The notes under the pieces: model-generated
The model's database searches: none
What the model saw: the letters and a program-made list of their open reading frames with translations, nothing else
What the model was told of the DNA's origin: nothing
Made by a program: the position numbers and the translations under genes
Shown: piece by piece, positions 53,300 through 64,000 of the stretch
Layout of the letters: each line of letters opens with the position of its first letter
Numbering within the stretch: position 1 is the first letter of the stretch
Source of the DNA: Fragilariopsis cylindrus CCMP1102
Lineage: Eukaryota > Bacillariophyta > Bacillariophyceae > Bacillariales > Bacillariaceae
Direction of reading: 5' to 3'
Assembly: GCA_900095095.1 (NCBI GenBank)
Contig: FMBT01000296.1
Location: 496,001 to 560,000, forward strand
Length of the DNA stretch: 64,000 nucleotides

Positions 53300-55719
53300 G
53301 CAGGAGCGAGAATACGGTAAGAAAACAAACTTGAATTTGCAATGCTCATCGAATAACAACCAGCAAATATCGCTCTAATACGACACTGTCATCAATATTG
53401 GAGTCGTTTCTGTTGTTATCACCGGCCTGTTCTTCAAGATTGAAGGACAGTTCCCCTGCTGCTATTGCTTGGAATAGAAATGGTAACATCAACAGCACTA
53501 GCAACATCGGTATCGTTCATGCTGTGTGGTCATGGGTTCATACCCCGGTCCTAGCAGCATGGTCGAGTCACACCCAGGAGTCTAGTATAGGACTCAGGCT
53601 CTGCGGCAGGTGCAGCCATGTGCTCACCGATAGTTTCGCAGTGTGTGTGTGTGTGTGCGTATGAATGAATGTGTATCTGAAATTATGCACCAGATCTTAT
53701 TTACCAGCATCGCATCGCATCTCACTTAATCTGTTTATTTTCCCACCCTTTTTTGTCTATTGAATACCTACCTCATACCTCATACCTCATCATGTACGTA
53801 CGTAGTTTACTGATTTACCTGTAATGCTTGGGGAGGTGGCACAGACACCATTATCATTTATTATTCCTGTCATTTTATGGAAAAAAAAGTATAGAACTGT
53901 ACCTACGTGGAGGCTATATTTACATTGTATTTAAATGATGTTTTCTATTTCATTTGCTGTAAGGTATATGTTTATTCTATAGACAGTGATAATATTTAGT
54001 AGATGTGATCATAGTATTCTTCTATTACAGCATGCTACTACCCTAAAGGCAACAAACAACAACAACAACAACAAACATAACAATAGCATCGTCCACAACA
54101 AAAGGAAGATGAGCAACTCTATGAGATCATACCGTATGGAAAATCAGCTAGATCAAGGTAAATAGCATTCCGCCACATCACATGGCATGTATGCAACAAG
54201 AATGATCTACACTGTTATGTACAGTGTACATTCAACTTGTTGTTACATCAGATGACAATGTACATGATGCATTCAACTGGTCGCTATTGTTGCTGTTGCT
54301 GTTACTAACTGTTGCTGTTTGTTTTTTACTATTAACTTGTAGGTTGCCTGTCTGTATATTATCATTGCTGTTTCACAACATGATGATGATGTGTACAGTG
54401 TGAGCATTCCACATGTTGTTCCATATGATGATAGTAGATAGTTGTATGTATATTGAACTTGCTGGTTGCTCGCCTGTTAGATGTATGTAGGTAACAAGTA
54501 GACCCTACAACTTGTTTGGACGGTTCTGGTCTTGCCACCCATTAATTTTAATCAATCACACCTTGTCCAAAAAATGTATTAAGCACATTGCTTTATGTTG
54601 TAGCATAAGGTAATTGAACAGGTATTATATAATGATTCTGAATCATGTAGCTATGCTGTGTGGTTAAGCAGGTCACAGTACACATACATATGAATGATTC
54701 TTCTAACAACTCAGATTGTAGGAGGTATGGGTGGTCAAATAGTTAAGTAAGCGTATGCACACACAAATTTTAGTACACAAATAATATGTGCTGTTATTCA
54801 CAAGCTGAACAATAAACACTTGTAGACAATTTATTATTTCCCCCTAAACTGTCTCCTTTATGCTGCACCTACTGTATTGTTTTTGGTTTTGCACAGTGCC
54901 TCCTACAAAATTTCTGTTCCTGTGGTTGGGGAATGATTTACATTTTGCTGGTGTGGAAGGCACAGAAACAACAACATGATTTTCAATTAGAAATGAATAC
55001 AAAATATCTCATTTGAAAGGGTTGCGGAGGACAACACCAGATGGGTTGGGTGCACTAGCATCCACATAGAGTACTAAAATATTGTGCTTGCCTCCTACAC
55101 CTTTTCTGTTGCTGTGGTTGGGGAATGATTTTCATTTTGCTGGTGTGGAAGGCACAGAAACAACAACATGATTTTCAATCAGAAATGAATACAAAATATC
55201 TCAGTTGAAAGGGTTTCAGAAGACAACACCAGATGGGTTGGGTTGCATTAGCCACAAAATGGGCCATTTAGGCCCCAAAACAGGGTTTTCCACTTTTGTG
55301 TGCACCTAAGCTAGATCATCAACACAAAGCAACAAGATTAAGCTCCCTTTGGTATATATGGCGCACCCCATCCATATATTTTGGGATGATATGCCTTTTT
55401 GAGTGTACTGTATGTCCACAAAACACAGCAAATGGGCCATTTTTGGGGGTTATTTGATGTGTGCCATGTGTGTGCCTACATTATGAGATACCAGTAGGCT
55501 TACAAGACCAAGGAACGTAGCAGTTATCCATCCAATAGGTCAATTGTAAACTTCATAATTTAATTTTCCAAAAAAATGACTTTTAAGGTGTATATATTTG
55601 ATGCTAAAGTTGTTATTATATACTAGACTAATAAATACCAGTAAAATTTGGGCACGATTTAGTTTTTATATTAATAACTAGTTCCACGCGGAGATTTATT
55701 CAATGCTTTCGACAGATCC
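53300..55719. other. Gene-poor, repeat-rich block
   Basis: No convincing gene. A (GT)n run lies at 53641-53658, ATACCTCATACCTC repeats near 53,765-53,790 and (AAC)n near 54,055-54,074. In style it resembles 16.5-20.7 kb, with CTG/TGT-rich, non-coding sequence. Confidence 0.45.
54897..55247. repeat. Two 158-bp direct repeats
   Basis: TGCCTCCTACA...GGTTGGGGAATGATTT, CATTTTGCTGGTGTGGAAGG, CACAGAAACAACAACATG and GACAACACCAGATGGGTTGG occur at 54897-55054 and 55089-55247 with about a dozen differences, 34 bases apart. Confidence 0.85.
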
Positions 55720-56290
55720 CCATTGAGTCACTACACGGGACCCACTACAGGCTACCCAGTCACGAATTGGGTAATAATTTATACATCATCTTCATCATCC
55801 TCATCATTACTATCTGCTTCAAAATTGATGATATCATCATCAATACTATCAGTTTTATATGACCAGTACACCATTCTCCCGATCCATTTGAAACTGAGAA
55901 TGTTATGTGCCTGTCTTTCTTCCTTGGATTCTTCGGACGTCGAATCACAACCTGAGTACCAGGCACTTGTGTTATAGACTTGGCAGGAGCTGCATCAGCC
56001 GAAACATCCGGTAGAGCATCCACCTCACCATTATTATCGAACTACACTCGATTTAACCAAAATCGCATCTCTTGTTTCATATACGTTGTGTTGTTAATAG
56101 GATCAAACATCTTGTAACAATCCCCTGCACTGTCAGTACAATAGCCACCCATCATACATATGATGCCGCGCATATTGACTTTCACTCTGACACTACCGGA
56201 AACAGTATCTACACCAACTTCTCCAAATACGGGTATTCTATTAGCAACATTTTCAATCTTCATCACCATAATACCCATAAGTGATGTCTT
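55720..56290 (-). mobile_element. Fossil of a Ty1/copia retrotransposon (pol fragment)
   Basis: Minus-strand translation gives RIPVFGEVGVDT, RGIICMMGGYCTDSAGDCYK and YMKQEMRFWLNRV, the region between integrase and reverse transcriptase in diatom copia elements ('VFGE.GVV', 'CmfvGY...H.GD.YrM', 'tRDv.WL.RM'). An acidic linker follows. Only this short part of pol is recognisable. No terminal repeats were found, and the piece is broken and appears old. Confidence 0.65.
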
Positions 56291-56728
56291 CTTTCTTACT
56301 CCTTTTGTTTACTTCCGAGACGCGACTTTTATCACGCACTAACACACACACACACAAACACAAACGCTAACACTACGCTATCAATCAAATGAAATCAGCG
56401 GAAATAAACCCCGTAATGGCTACTAAAAACATGATTGGCGTGATCATATATCGTACCATACTGAAGAAGAATTAGTGTCATAATCACCACCGTTATTATA
56501 GTAACAGCGGAGATTATGTCTTTAATTGCTGCGATTTCATCTCGAGTTCAGCAACTTCATTTTCAAGTTCCATTAGAGTTGCAGGAAGTGGGTATACAAC
56601 TGTACTGTTCCTCTCATCATCCTGCTACGACAGTACAGACGAGGAAACGAGAGAACTTAACTGTAAGATACTACCCGCTGTTCTAGAGTTATTGATTATG
56701 CTCGGGTGCTTTGAAGATTTGTTGACGG

Positions 56729-56750
56729 TTAGGGTTAGGGTGGTTAGGGT
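56729..56750. repeat. Short telomere-like tract
   Basis: GGTTAGGGTTAGGGTGGTTAGGG has three TTAGGG units within about 22 bases. TTAGGG is the diatom telomere repeat. This is an internal position, so it is an interstitial tract. Confidence 0.8.
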
Positions 56751-56969
56751 AAATCAGTGTAACTGTAATGAAGATCTAATAATCAAGTAGGCGGTTATGA
56801 AAGAAGATGACTATTATTCTTAAATTGTGCACGAGATAAAACTCTCTCAAGAAGATTTTTTGCAATTTGCCCGAGGAAGTTATAACTTCAGTAATAGTAC
56901 TGACGCAACTGTGCTTGGACGACAACCTATAGTTACACTAACATTTAATCTTGACACCAAATCAACAAA

Positions 56970-57566
56970 TTACATACGTTTTGTACCACATGGTGATCCA
57001 CCCATCCATTCAGCATTTAGTGCTGGACTTGATGATGATGATTGCTTACGAGGAGTAGTACCACCACTCGAACGATTTTTTTTACCTTTACGAGGTGTCA
57101 ATGTTTCATTTCCTACGGATGCGTTCGCCCAATCATCTACTTTATCACCACAACCAATATTTGGACCATAAATTAAGGCTTTCCATTTTCTAATTTCTTC
57201 TAAACTATGGTCTGGCATCGTTTTCGATTTTTGATATATTTTAGGTATTGTTTTATTGCGATTTGCTTTGCGTAGTCTTTTTTTATGGTTTTATATGCTG
57301 TTGATATTAATTTATGATGTAGTTGTACATCGTATTGTGACTTTAGTTCCAGGAAAAAAGTCCATGCCTTCAACGAAACATGAAGAGGTCATAACATTGA
57401 TGTTGAACATCAATGCTATGATTGCTACATACTGTGCATACATTGAAGTTGTTGGGTACAGTTCGCATATTCTATATTCCTTACCGGTATTATTGTTTGT
57501 GTAAGCGCGGTTACAACAAGATTGGACAAGACATCCACAAGCGGGGAGCGTGATTATTCGATTCAT
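56970..57566 (-). other. Possible minus-strand exons of an unknown gene
   Basis: Two coding-looking minus-strand blocks. 57566-57312 has NRIITLPACGCLVQSCCNRA and CELYPTTSMYAQYVAIIALM, ending CFVEGMDFFPGTK. About 57,282-56,970 has RKANRNKTIPKIYQKSKT, EEIRKWKALIYGPNIGCGDK and PRKGKKNRSSGGTTPRK. The gap of about 65 bases between them could be an intron, but the borders are weak. A plus-strand ORF overlaps (56827-57171). No family recognised. Confidence 0.25.
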
Positions 57567-57926
57567 TCGGTGATATTTTATATTTTATCATTGATGCTTT
57601 TTTACAGCTTCCGAGTATTTTCTAATCCTAAATGTGCGAACAATCAAACGCAAATGTCTTGCGTATGCCTTCGATCAGCTTCAAGGGGCACAAGATGTTC
57701 TTTTAAAAGAAATCAGAAGCGCGTACTTCAATTAGCGCGTACCGTATATGATTTACGGTATTGGGGATCGCTTTTTCTCTTTGGTATCTTGCTTCAAGTA
57801 CATTATTTTATTATATATTATAATATACATAACTTAGTATATTTGGTAATGCAAAAAATGCGAATTGGAACCGCGACGCGACGCCACGATTGTCTCTATT
57901 ATAACTATGAACGATTGATTGACCAT

Positions 57927-58017
57927 TTACCGGTATGAGTCTGGGCATTCTTAACAGAAAATGTCTCCTCCCTCGTTTTGATCACGATTGATTACCGGTA
58001 TGAGTTTGGGCATTCTT
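57927..58017. repeat. Two 26-bp direct repeats upstream of the adhesin-like gene
   Basis: TTACCGGTATGAGT followed by (C/T)TGGGCATTCTT appears at 57927-57952 and 57992-58017, 140-230 bases before the ATG at 58159. Position suggests a paired regulatory site. Confidence 0.6.
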
Positions 58018-58158
58018 CACAAAAAACAGTATACCACGAAGTAAAACTTTGATAGCAAAACTAAATACTTCTCAAAGGAAAGGAACAATCGTCTCACAAA
58101 ATAAAATATTGACAAACAATTATTGTAAAATAAAAGTAAACCTAATATCCTTATTAAT

Positions 58159-60867
58159 ATGCAAATCCAATTTACAACGATCACCTTCGCATTACTTGCG
58201 TTAGCGGGTCATATTGCTTTTGCTAATGAGTGTCTACAAGATAATCTTGGAAATGGATTCTCCTCAGCAATACATGATCCGTCACTCGGTGATAGTCATT
58301 ACGGACAAGCTGACGAAGGAATGTGTTACCCGAAAGTCCATTCGTTAGGTAGTGGTGTATCTGGTAACGACGATGGTGTCGCTATGCTTGTAGGAGGTAA
58401 CTACGTTGGAGTAAAAGGTGCAGAAATTGAAGGAAACATGGTCGTTATGGGCAATTTCCGTGTAGAACAAAATGGACCATCGAATTTTGTCTCTGTAGGA
58501 GAAGGAACGCAAATTACACCCCATAAGGGTGGCGAATGTATTAAAGTTGGTGGAGATATGTCATCAGCGAAACGAATGGAAATCTTCTATCCACACTATT
58601 CATGCACCGCCGTTGTTAAGGGACGACGTGACGACGTCAACAAGATTGCACCTAAATGGATGACAGATAGTGGATTTGAATACAAGCAAGATTCGAATCT
58701 TGATATGACCAAGTACGAACAACAGATTGATAGTTTGAGAGCAAAGTCGGCATACTGGTCAAGTCTACCAACAACTGAAGGAGCTTCATATGGTGTATCA
58801 TCTCGAGCATTCAACATCGAATGTACAGATGATGATGTCGTCCAAGTTTTTAATATTGAAGCATCCACATTACAAGGACAAGGATACGATACGTATGTTT
58901 TCAATGAAAACTGTAGCGACAAAACGGTCCTGATTAATGTCCAAGGAACTGGTAGTGTCAAGTTCACAACGAAGCATACGAAATGGACAAAGGATGGACA
59001 AGTTCAATCTGGTGGATGGGCCAATTTCCCATCATGTATGAATTCGGCTATTTTATGGAATTTCCCGAATGCTGTTGATGTTACTGTTGAGGGTTATGAT
59101 GAACTTCAAGGATCAATTCTGACTACGGGAAATCTTCATTGGAAAAGTGGTAGTGGACAAAGTGGTCGTACGATGGTTCTGGGAGATTTGGTCCATGATT
59201 ACGGGGGATCAGAGTTCCATTCTTTCGAATTCAATCCTCCAAAGCCCCTACCAGATCCAAACTGTGAAGAAGTTTCTCCTCCTACAATTTCCGATTGTAA
59301 TGGTGAAATCATTGAGACGTCGTCCATTACTTCGTTAGATTTTTTCAATAGTGTCGTTACAAAAAATACATTACATTTAGAGGGTGGCGAACTACGATAC
59401 GAAAGTAAGTTCTAAAAAGATGTTTGTCTGAAGGATTATTACCATCGTACTATTTCCTTGTCAAATAACTAACACAAATCCCCTTCTTGTTTCACTCTTA
59501 TTCGAACAATAGATGTTGGCATCGTTCGTGACCGAGAAGTAGATCTGGTCGTTACTATTACAGGAGGTGACTACACGGACATCGCTGATGTTTGGGAAGA
59601 GAGAGGAAAAGCTGTTGACAATATGAACGGCAAGAAGCCAGATAGTACGTTTGCCAATATTAATCTTCAAACAGTACTAGGCAAACCAAAATCAGGCGAG
59701 GGAAACTTTAAGTTCTGCTTTTATGATAAAGGAACGGAAGAATTGACAAAAGTTGATACATTCCGTTGGACTGTATTTGATACTGATGAACGTGGTGGCG
59801 GAATCAAAGAAAAGATGCTTATGGATGTTAGTCAAGCTGTATCATTTCAATTATGGCCTGATACAACAAGATCTGAGATCAATACAATTTGCGAAGATGG
59901 AAGTTCTCTACCTTGTAATTCTGGCGTTCGCACTATCTTCCATTCTTCTACTGTCGGATCCGGAAAGGATAATCCTACCGACCCTAACATGATGACAGAC
60001 CAACAAAAATCTCGAAGTGTTACATTCACATTCACTGATACTGATTGTTGGGAATTTACATACGATCATTATTGTCCTTCCGAACAGCTCGATTATGTTG
60101 GCCAAGATACAGTCTGTAAGAGTTACTCTGGCGGCAATTTTCTATTCAGTGGCGATTCAAGTGAAATCATCAACGAGGGAGAGTGCGTTGTATCACCACC
60201 ACCACCACCACCTAAGCCAACAAAAGAGCCAACGGAATCTCCTACTTTGGCTCCTGTTGTTCCTATCACTGAATCACCAACGAAATCTCCTACTTCATCT
60301 CCTGTTGTTCCTATCACTGACTCACCAACTGGATCGCTCGAAGTTTTAGGCAGTGACGATGATGATGATTCCTTTCTACCGCCATTGTGTCCCGTCGATA
60401 TCACCATTGTAAAAAAATCTGGTGAAACCGATTTTCCCGCAGAAAATAATCCCGTTGTTACTATCTTATCTCAAGATACATCGACTGTTACGGTTGCCCT
60501 TGCGCAAGAATGGACTACCAAATCAGTAGATTCAATTTTCTATGATTACAAGGTAGATATTTGGGCGAATAAATGTTTCGCTGAAACTGATGTCAACGGC
60601 GGTGCTGTATTTGATACAATCACTATCAGTTGTAATATTATGACACCAACAGCGTATCTTCAAATTTGTGTTGCTGATAATATTTCGAATGAAATCTTAT
60701 CAATTGGTGATGATGCAACCATTCCAAAATGTTGTCATTCAGAAGAAGTTGCTCCACCAAATACACCAAAGGTATGCTACTCCCTCGAGATTCGTTGTGA
60801 AAGTGCATGCATCGACGAATCGGAAAAACGTCGTACGTTACGTGGATCTTCTTCGAAGAAGAATTAA
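58159..60867 (+). CDS. Secreted adhesin-like protein with choice-of-anchor A domain, two exons
   Basis: Exon 1 58159-59404 and exon 2 59513-60867 join in phase across a GTAAGT...ACAATAG intron (108 bases) into 866 residues. Residues 1-22 are a signal peptide (MQIQFTTITFALLALAGHIA). The first 400 residues match the choice-of-anchor A fold: AMLVGGNYVGVKGAEIEGNM, VVMGNFRV, VINVQGTG (from a strand), SAILWNFPNA, LQGSILTTGNLHWKSGSGQS and GSEFHSFEFNPP. In bacteria this domain sits in surface adhesins. Exon 2 adds beta-rich segments, ending in a Pro/Thr/Ser repeat (PPPPPPKPTKEPTESP, PVVPITESPTKSPT) typical of diatom wall and mucilage proteins, and a Cys-rich C-terminal domain. No membrane anchor. Likely a frustule, mucilage or ice-adhesion protein; the exact role is inferred. 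Confidence 0.75.
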
Positions 60868-61440
60868 ATAATAAAAATAGACTTAAAAATAAAAACTACA
60901 TATAAAGAACAAGACGAAGAGGAAACAAGATAAAATACAGCATACATACATGCATAATATAAGATATAAGAAATGAGAATAGATTAACCAATGTTAAATT
61001 GAAACAAACATATATTCCTTGTGCACAGTCTCGTAAGGCTTGTATTCTAGGTCGCTAATCAGAAATGGTGATGGTTGTATAGGATCTCGTCCACCCATCA
61101 ATAAATAACTAGCTCGCTCCATCAAGCAAGCGAACCGAAAAAGTAATGATTTCTTCGATATAGAAGTTCTATCTAACATACACTGGTTGCTTGGCCAGCA
61201 TTTGGGTACTATATACTATACTCTTGATACCGACCCAACGAAACCATATATACGAGTCGAATCAGACTCGTCACAAACATCTTTACCTAACATCCACATG
61301 TACCGTCGCATCGAGAGTGCCAGCACTAAAAGGCATGACTACTAGTAGGATATATAAGGATTTTATTCATTAAATATTTTGCTACTACCTGTAAAAATCC
61401 TTCGATCATAATACATATTTTAGATACAATTTTTATTGTC

Positions 61441-61530
61441 AAAACTGATTTCATTCACTCATTCACTCATTCACTCATTCACTCATCCACTCATTCACTC
61501 AACTCACTCAACTCACTCAACTCACTATAT
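61441..61530. repeat. CATTCACT/CAACTCACT minisatellite
   Basis: The units CATTCACT (about five in a row) and then CAACTCACT (about three) tandemly fill this stretch, between the adhesin-like gene and the truncated protease. Confidence 0.85.
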
Positions 61531-61626
61531 GATGCTACAAGTATAGCTGTAGGTGTCATATTATGATGCCTCGCCTTTCTTACTTTATTCCCTTTACACA
61601 ACTCTCTTTCTACTCTTCTACTTTTT

Positions 61627-61701
61627 TGTTTTGTTTTGTTTTGTTTTGTTTTGTTTCGTTTCGTTTCGTTTCGTTTCGTTTCGTTTTGTTTTGTTTTGTT
61701 T
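61627..61701. repeat. (TTTTG)n/(TTTCG)n pentamer repeat
   Basis: About five TTTTG units, then six of TTTCG, then four of TTTTG, just downstream of the protease stop codon at 61715. The mixed centre shows variant spread inside the array. Confidence 0.9.
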
Positions 61702-61714
61702 TTAAATTCAAAAT

Positions 61715-62520
61715 TTAAAGTAAATGTGCACCAATAGGAATAACATTAGCATATAATATTCCAGATGTACCACATGTTAATTCAACTGGTGGTGTTATAT
61801 CTTGATCAGGGCCTGTACATGCAACACCATGTGTTGGTGAATTATCTGTTTTACAAATTGACATGGGATCTTCTAGAGTGGATGGATCATTACGTTTTAA
61901 ACGTATATATCCATTCTCACCCCATGCCGCACCCCACGAATTTCTTACTAACCAATAATCGTCATCAGTTACTTCGTCTGTACCGTATCTGTTTTATTTT
62001 CAGATTGATTTTGAAAAGGAAAATTGAAACAGAATGACGAAATGACGAAAAGAAGAGGAAAAAGAAAAAACAGGAACGGAATGTCGTTAAGAACCATGAG
62101 TTGAGTGAGATGTAGTAACGTTAGTACACCAAATTAAATATGCACAAAAAATACAAAACGACAGATAACAACAACAACGCACTTATTGCAACTTGCAAAA
62201 TTAACTTACCCTTCTAATACAACAGCATGATTAATATCATAATGGTCACCATAACTATTACGATCAGAATCATCAAATATACCACTTTGATACATCCCCC
62301 AATGATTTGCAGCAACAGAAACAACCACCGGACCAATCATAGCAATTGTATACATTAAACTATCATAGGAATTACTTGGTAAACTTGAAAATCCAACAAT
62401 TGATGCCACAGCACCAACTAAATAACCATCATTTGTACCAGTTGGACCTAAAATTACAGTTGTACCAAACGTCGTGTTTTGGCTGTTTTTATCTTTGGGC
62501 CTGATTGATTGACTTGGCAA
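61715..62520 (-). pseudogene. Papain-family (C1A) cysteine protease, 5'-truncated
   Basis: Exons about 62520-62210 and 61988-61715 join over a GTAAGT...AAACAG intron. The first holds YTIAMIGPVVVSVAANHWGM, YQSGIFDDSD and DINHAVVLEG with the catalytic His; the second has [23 protein letters not shown] (catalytic Asn in NSWG) and LKRND. This is the C-terminal half of a cathepsin L-like protease. The N-terminal half with the prodomain and catalytic Cys (QGSCGxCW) is absent: only 230 bases separate 62520 from the ATG of the divergent GT61 gene. It is either a fragment or has exons I cannot detect, so active protease is unlikely. The C-terminal extension ([20 protein letters not shown]) is present. 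Confidence 0.65.
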
Positions 62521-62750
62521 CTTTTCATGAGACGCTGCTTTGCTTCTGCTTTGAGTACACCTTAAAATGAGAAAAAAATGTACTGTACGTACCGTATCAT
62601 TGAGATGAAAACAGCTTAGAGGAGAAGAGACGGGGACAATCGACTACACAAACACCCGCGATACCAAATAATACTAGTAATAAATAATCGGCACTATTGG
62701 AAAATATCACCTTTAGCAAGAAGCAATAATATAAGCGTATCTATATAAAT

Positions 62751-64000
62751 ATGCCGTCGTCGTCGTCACAGTCACCGTCGCCTTATCATCCATCGTCCCG
62801 CCCATCATGGACGACGAAGCGTATTTTCATTGTCATTGTTATGTCGTCATTTCTTTCCTTAGCAAATTTTCGAATATTAAATATCGCACAGAATGAAATA
62901 AGCAGGGTCCATAGCTTTTATTCTCCCAATTCTTTTTCATTGGTGGAGAACAGTTCCTATTACAATATGTATGATCAATATTTGCAGGAAGTAACATCAT
63001 TAAGATGTACACCTTTATCAGAGATATTTATATTTCCAGATGTAATAGATAATCACACAGCGGTATGTGAATTCCAAAAGCATAGAGGTCCAAATTTTAA
63101 ACATTTTCCACATACAATGCAACAGTTATATCCTTGTTTTTCATGGTGGAATAATGCTCGTAATCAAAATAAAAGCAATGTATTAATTATGAAAGTACCA
63201 AAAGCTTTAAGAACAGAATTTGTGAATGGATTTATGACGGCACTACTTGCAAATAACACGTTATCATTTGATCTCTTTCTAGATAAGAATAAGGAATATA
63301 CAAAGTTGAATATTAGTGTCCATGTCGGCAATCATATCGATACATATCAACATCTTCGAGATTATGGTAATAAACCTAGAGCCTATAGAATGCATCACCC
63401 CAATGATGCAAAAGTGATGCGGCAAATTATCTTGGATTACTATAGTATAACATCATCAGTAGTAGACAGTAATAATCACTTCAATCACAACAACAACAAC
63501 AACCTGGCAATAATACCCACAGCAGCAGATGAAGTGGAATGTCTTAATGTGAGGAAGTTGAAGAAGAAACAACAACAACAGCAGCAGCAGCAGCAGCAAC
63601 ACAATACACAAGAAATACGTATGCCAGTTATTGGTTTCTTGAATAGACACATTAGTTCAGGCCGTTATGTAACAAATCATGCCAGTATTGTAAAAGCTCT
63701 TGAAGAAGAATTGTATCCAAATAATAGTAAGAATAATTCTGGAGACGTTATTACTACTACCAATAGCGCTGCTGGTGTTCATTATCTTTCTAATTTTGAT
63801 GGATTGTCATTACAGGAACAAATTGCGTTCATGCATAAAATTGATATACTCATTGGACCACATGGTGCACAATTAACAAGTGTACCATTTATACCAGAAT
63901 GTGGTGGTATATTAGAATTATTTGCACCAGGACATTATATACCAGATTTTTTTGGTAGCCTATCCAGAGCAACTGGTCATTATCATATTGCCTATTATAC
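62751..64000 (+). CDS. GT61-type glycosyltransferase (DUF563), 3' end outside the window
   Basis: ATG 62751 opens a frame with no stop to the window end (416 codons). The N-terminus is Ser/Pro-rich, then a signal-anchor span (RIFIVIVMSSFLSLANFRIL), so this is a type II Golgi membrane protein. Lumenal segments include LRCTPLSEIFIFPDV, FKHFPHTMQQLYPCFSWW and GFLNRHISSGR. The catalytic C-terminal part DILIGPHGAQLTSVPFIPEC and LELFAPGHYIPDF is the hallmark 'GpHGA.L.n..F...' and 'E.fp...' of the GT61 family, which includes plant beta-xylosyltransferases and metazoan EOGT. A poly-Gln run (about 63,570-63,600) interrupts the loop. A TATATAAAT sits ten bases before the ATG. Sugar donor cannot be told. 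Confidence 0.8.
   Translation, partial: MPSSSSQSPSPYHPSSRPSWTTKRIFIVIVMSSFLSLANFRILNIAQNEISRVHSFYSPNSFSLVENSSYYNMYDQYLQEVTSLRCTPLSEIFIFPDVIDNHTAVCEFQKHRGPNFKHFPHTMQQLYPCFSWWNNARNQNKSNVLIMKVPKALRTEFVNGFMTALLANNTLSFDLFLDKNKEYTKLNISVHVGNHIDTYQHLRDYGNKPRAYRMHHPNDAKVMRQIILDYYSITSSVVDSNNHFNHNNNNNLAIIPTAADEVECLNVRKLKKKQQQQQQQQQQHNTQEIRMPVIGFLNRHISSGRYVTNHASIVKALEEELYPNNSKNNSGDVITTTNSAAGVHYLSNFDGLSLQEQIAFMHKIDILIGPHGAQLTSVPFIPECGGILELFAPGHYIPDFFGSLSRATGHYHIAYY

Noticed and set aside
53505-53545. B-box-like GGGTTCATACCCC, possible tRNA-derived SINE
   Set aside because: The T-arm is partial, the A box is weak and no second copy is seen.
1-64000. CRISPR arrays, bacterial operons or Shine-Dalgarno sites
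   Set aside because: The window is eukaryotic nuclear DNA with spliceosomal introns; repeats lack regular spacers.

Overview
This window looks like nuclear DNA of a diatom, most plausibly a polar or sea-ice pennate diatom close to Fragilariopsis. The evidence is a secreted DUF3494 ice-binding protein, plastid presequences with the stramenopile AFAP/FAF-type cleavage motif (FtsH and a predicted thylakoid-lumen protein), a helicase-associated (HA) plus Tudor-like nuclear protein of the type expanded in diatoms, short GT-AG introns, and an AT-rich, microsatellite-laden genome whose proteins carry long Asn, Gln, Ser and Asp runs. The species is inference; the stramenopile assignment is firmer.

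Layout. 0-5 kb: the 3' part of a SET-domain gene and two small secreted-protein genes. 5-10.2 kb: local direct duplications, the ice-binding protein, and a four-exon gene for a nitrobindin-like protein with plastid and twin-arginine signals. 10.6-16.5 kb: an Asn-rich protein, mitochondrial ribosomal protein mL43, a small single-span membrane protein, and a three-exon thylakoid-type FtsH protease. 16.5-20.8 kb: a gene-poor block of simple repeats. 20.8-21.2 kb: an NTF2/SnoaL-like gene with higher GC.

22.0-31.7 kb is the most interesting part: one ~9.7-kb DNA transposon bounded by TTAA duplications and a 13-bp terminal inverted repeat. It carries a MULE-like DDE transposase, a gene whose product ends in a domain resembling the P2X7-receptor cytoplasmic 'ballast' domain, and three further genes I cannot assign. 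TTAA and the transposase type point to Kolobok or a relative. The transposase and one accessory gene have frame breaks, so this copy looks decayed or contains assembly errors.

32-41.7 kb: a large HA/Tudor nuclear protein gene with a Gln/Asn-rich tail, a long near-perfect inverted repeat, a coiled-coil gene (possibly dynactin p24-like), and an unknown gene whose 3' end is tandemly duplicated. 42-53.3 kb: two paralogous coiled-coil genes plus two decayed coiled-coil fragments, a DTW-domain tRNA modification gene, a thioredoxin-fold gene and a DJ-1/PfpI-type gene. 53.3-58 kb: repeat-rich DNA with a Ty1/copia fossil and a short telomere-like tract. 58.2-64 kb: a secreted choice-of-anchor-A adhesin-like protein, a 5'-truncated papain-family protease, and the 5' part of a GT61-type glycosyltransferase running off the window.

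Genes are on both strands without operon structure. Apart from the transposon's own genes, neighbours do not form a visible pathway. Ice binding and the adhesin-like protein suit life attached in ice, but that link is only suggestive.
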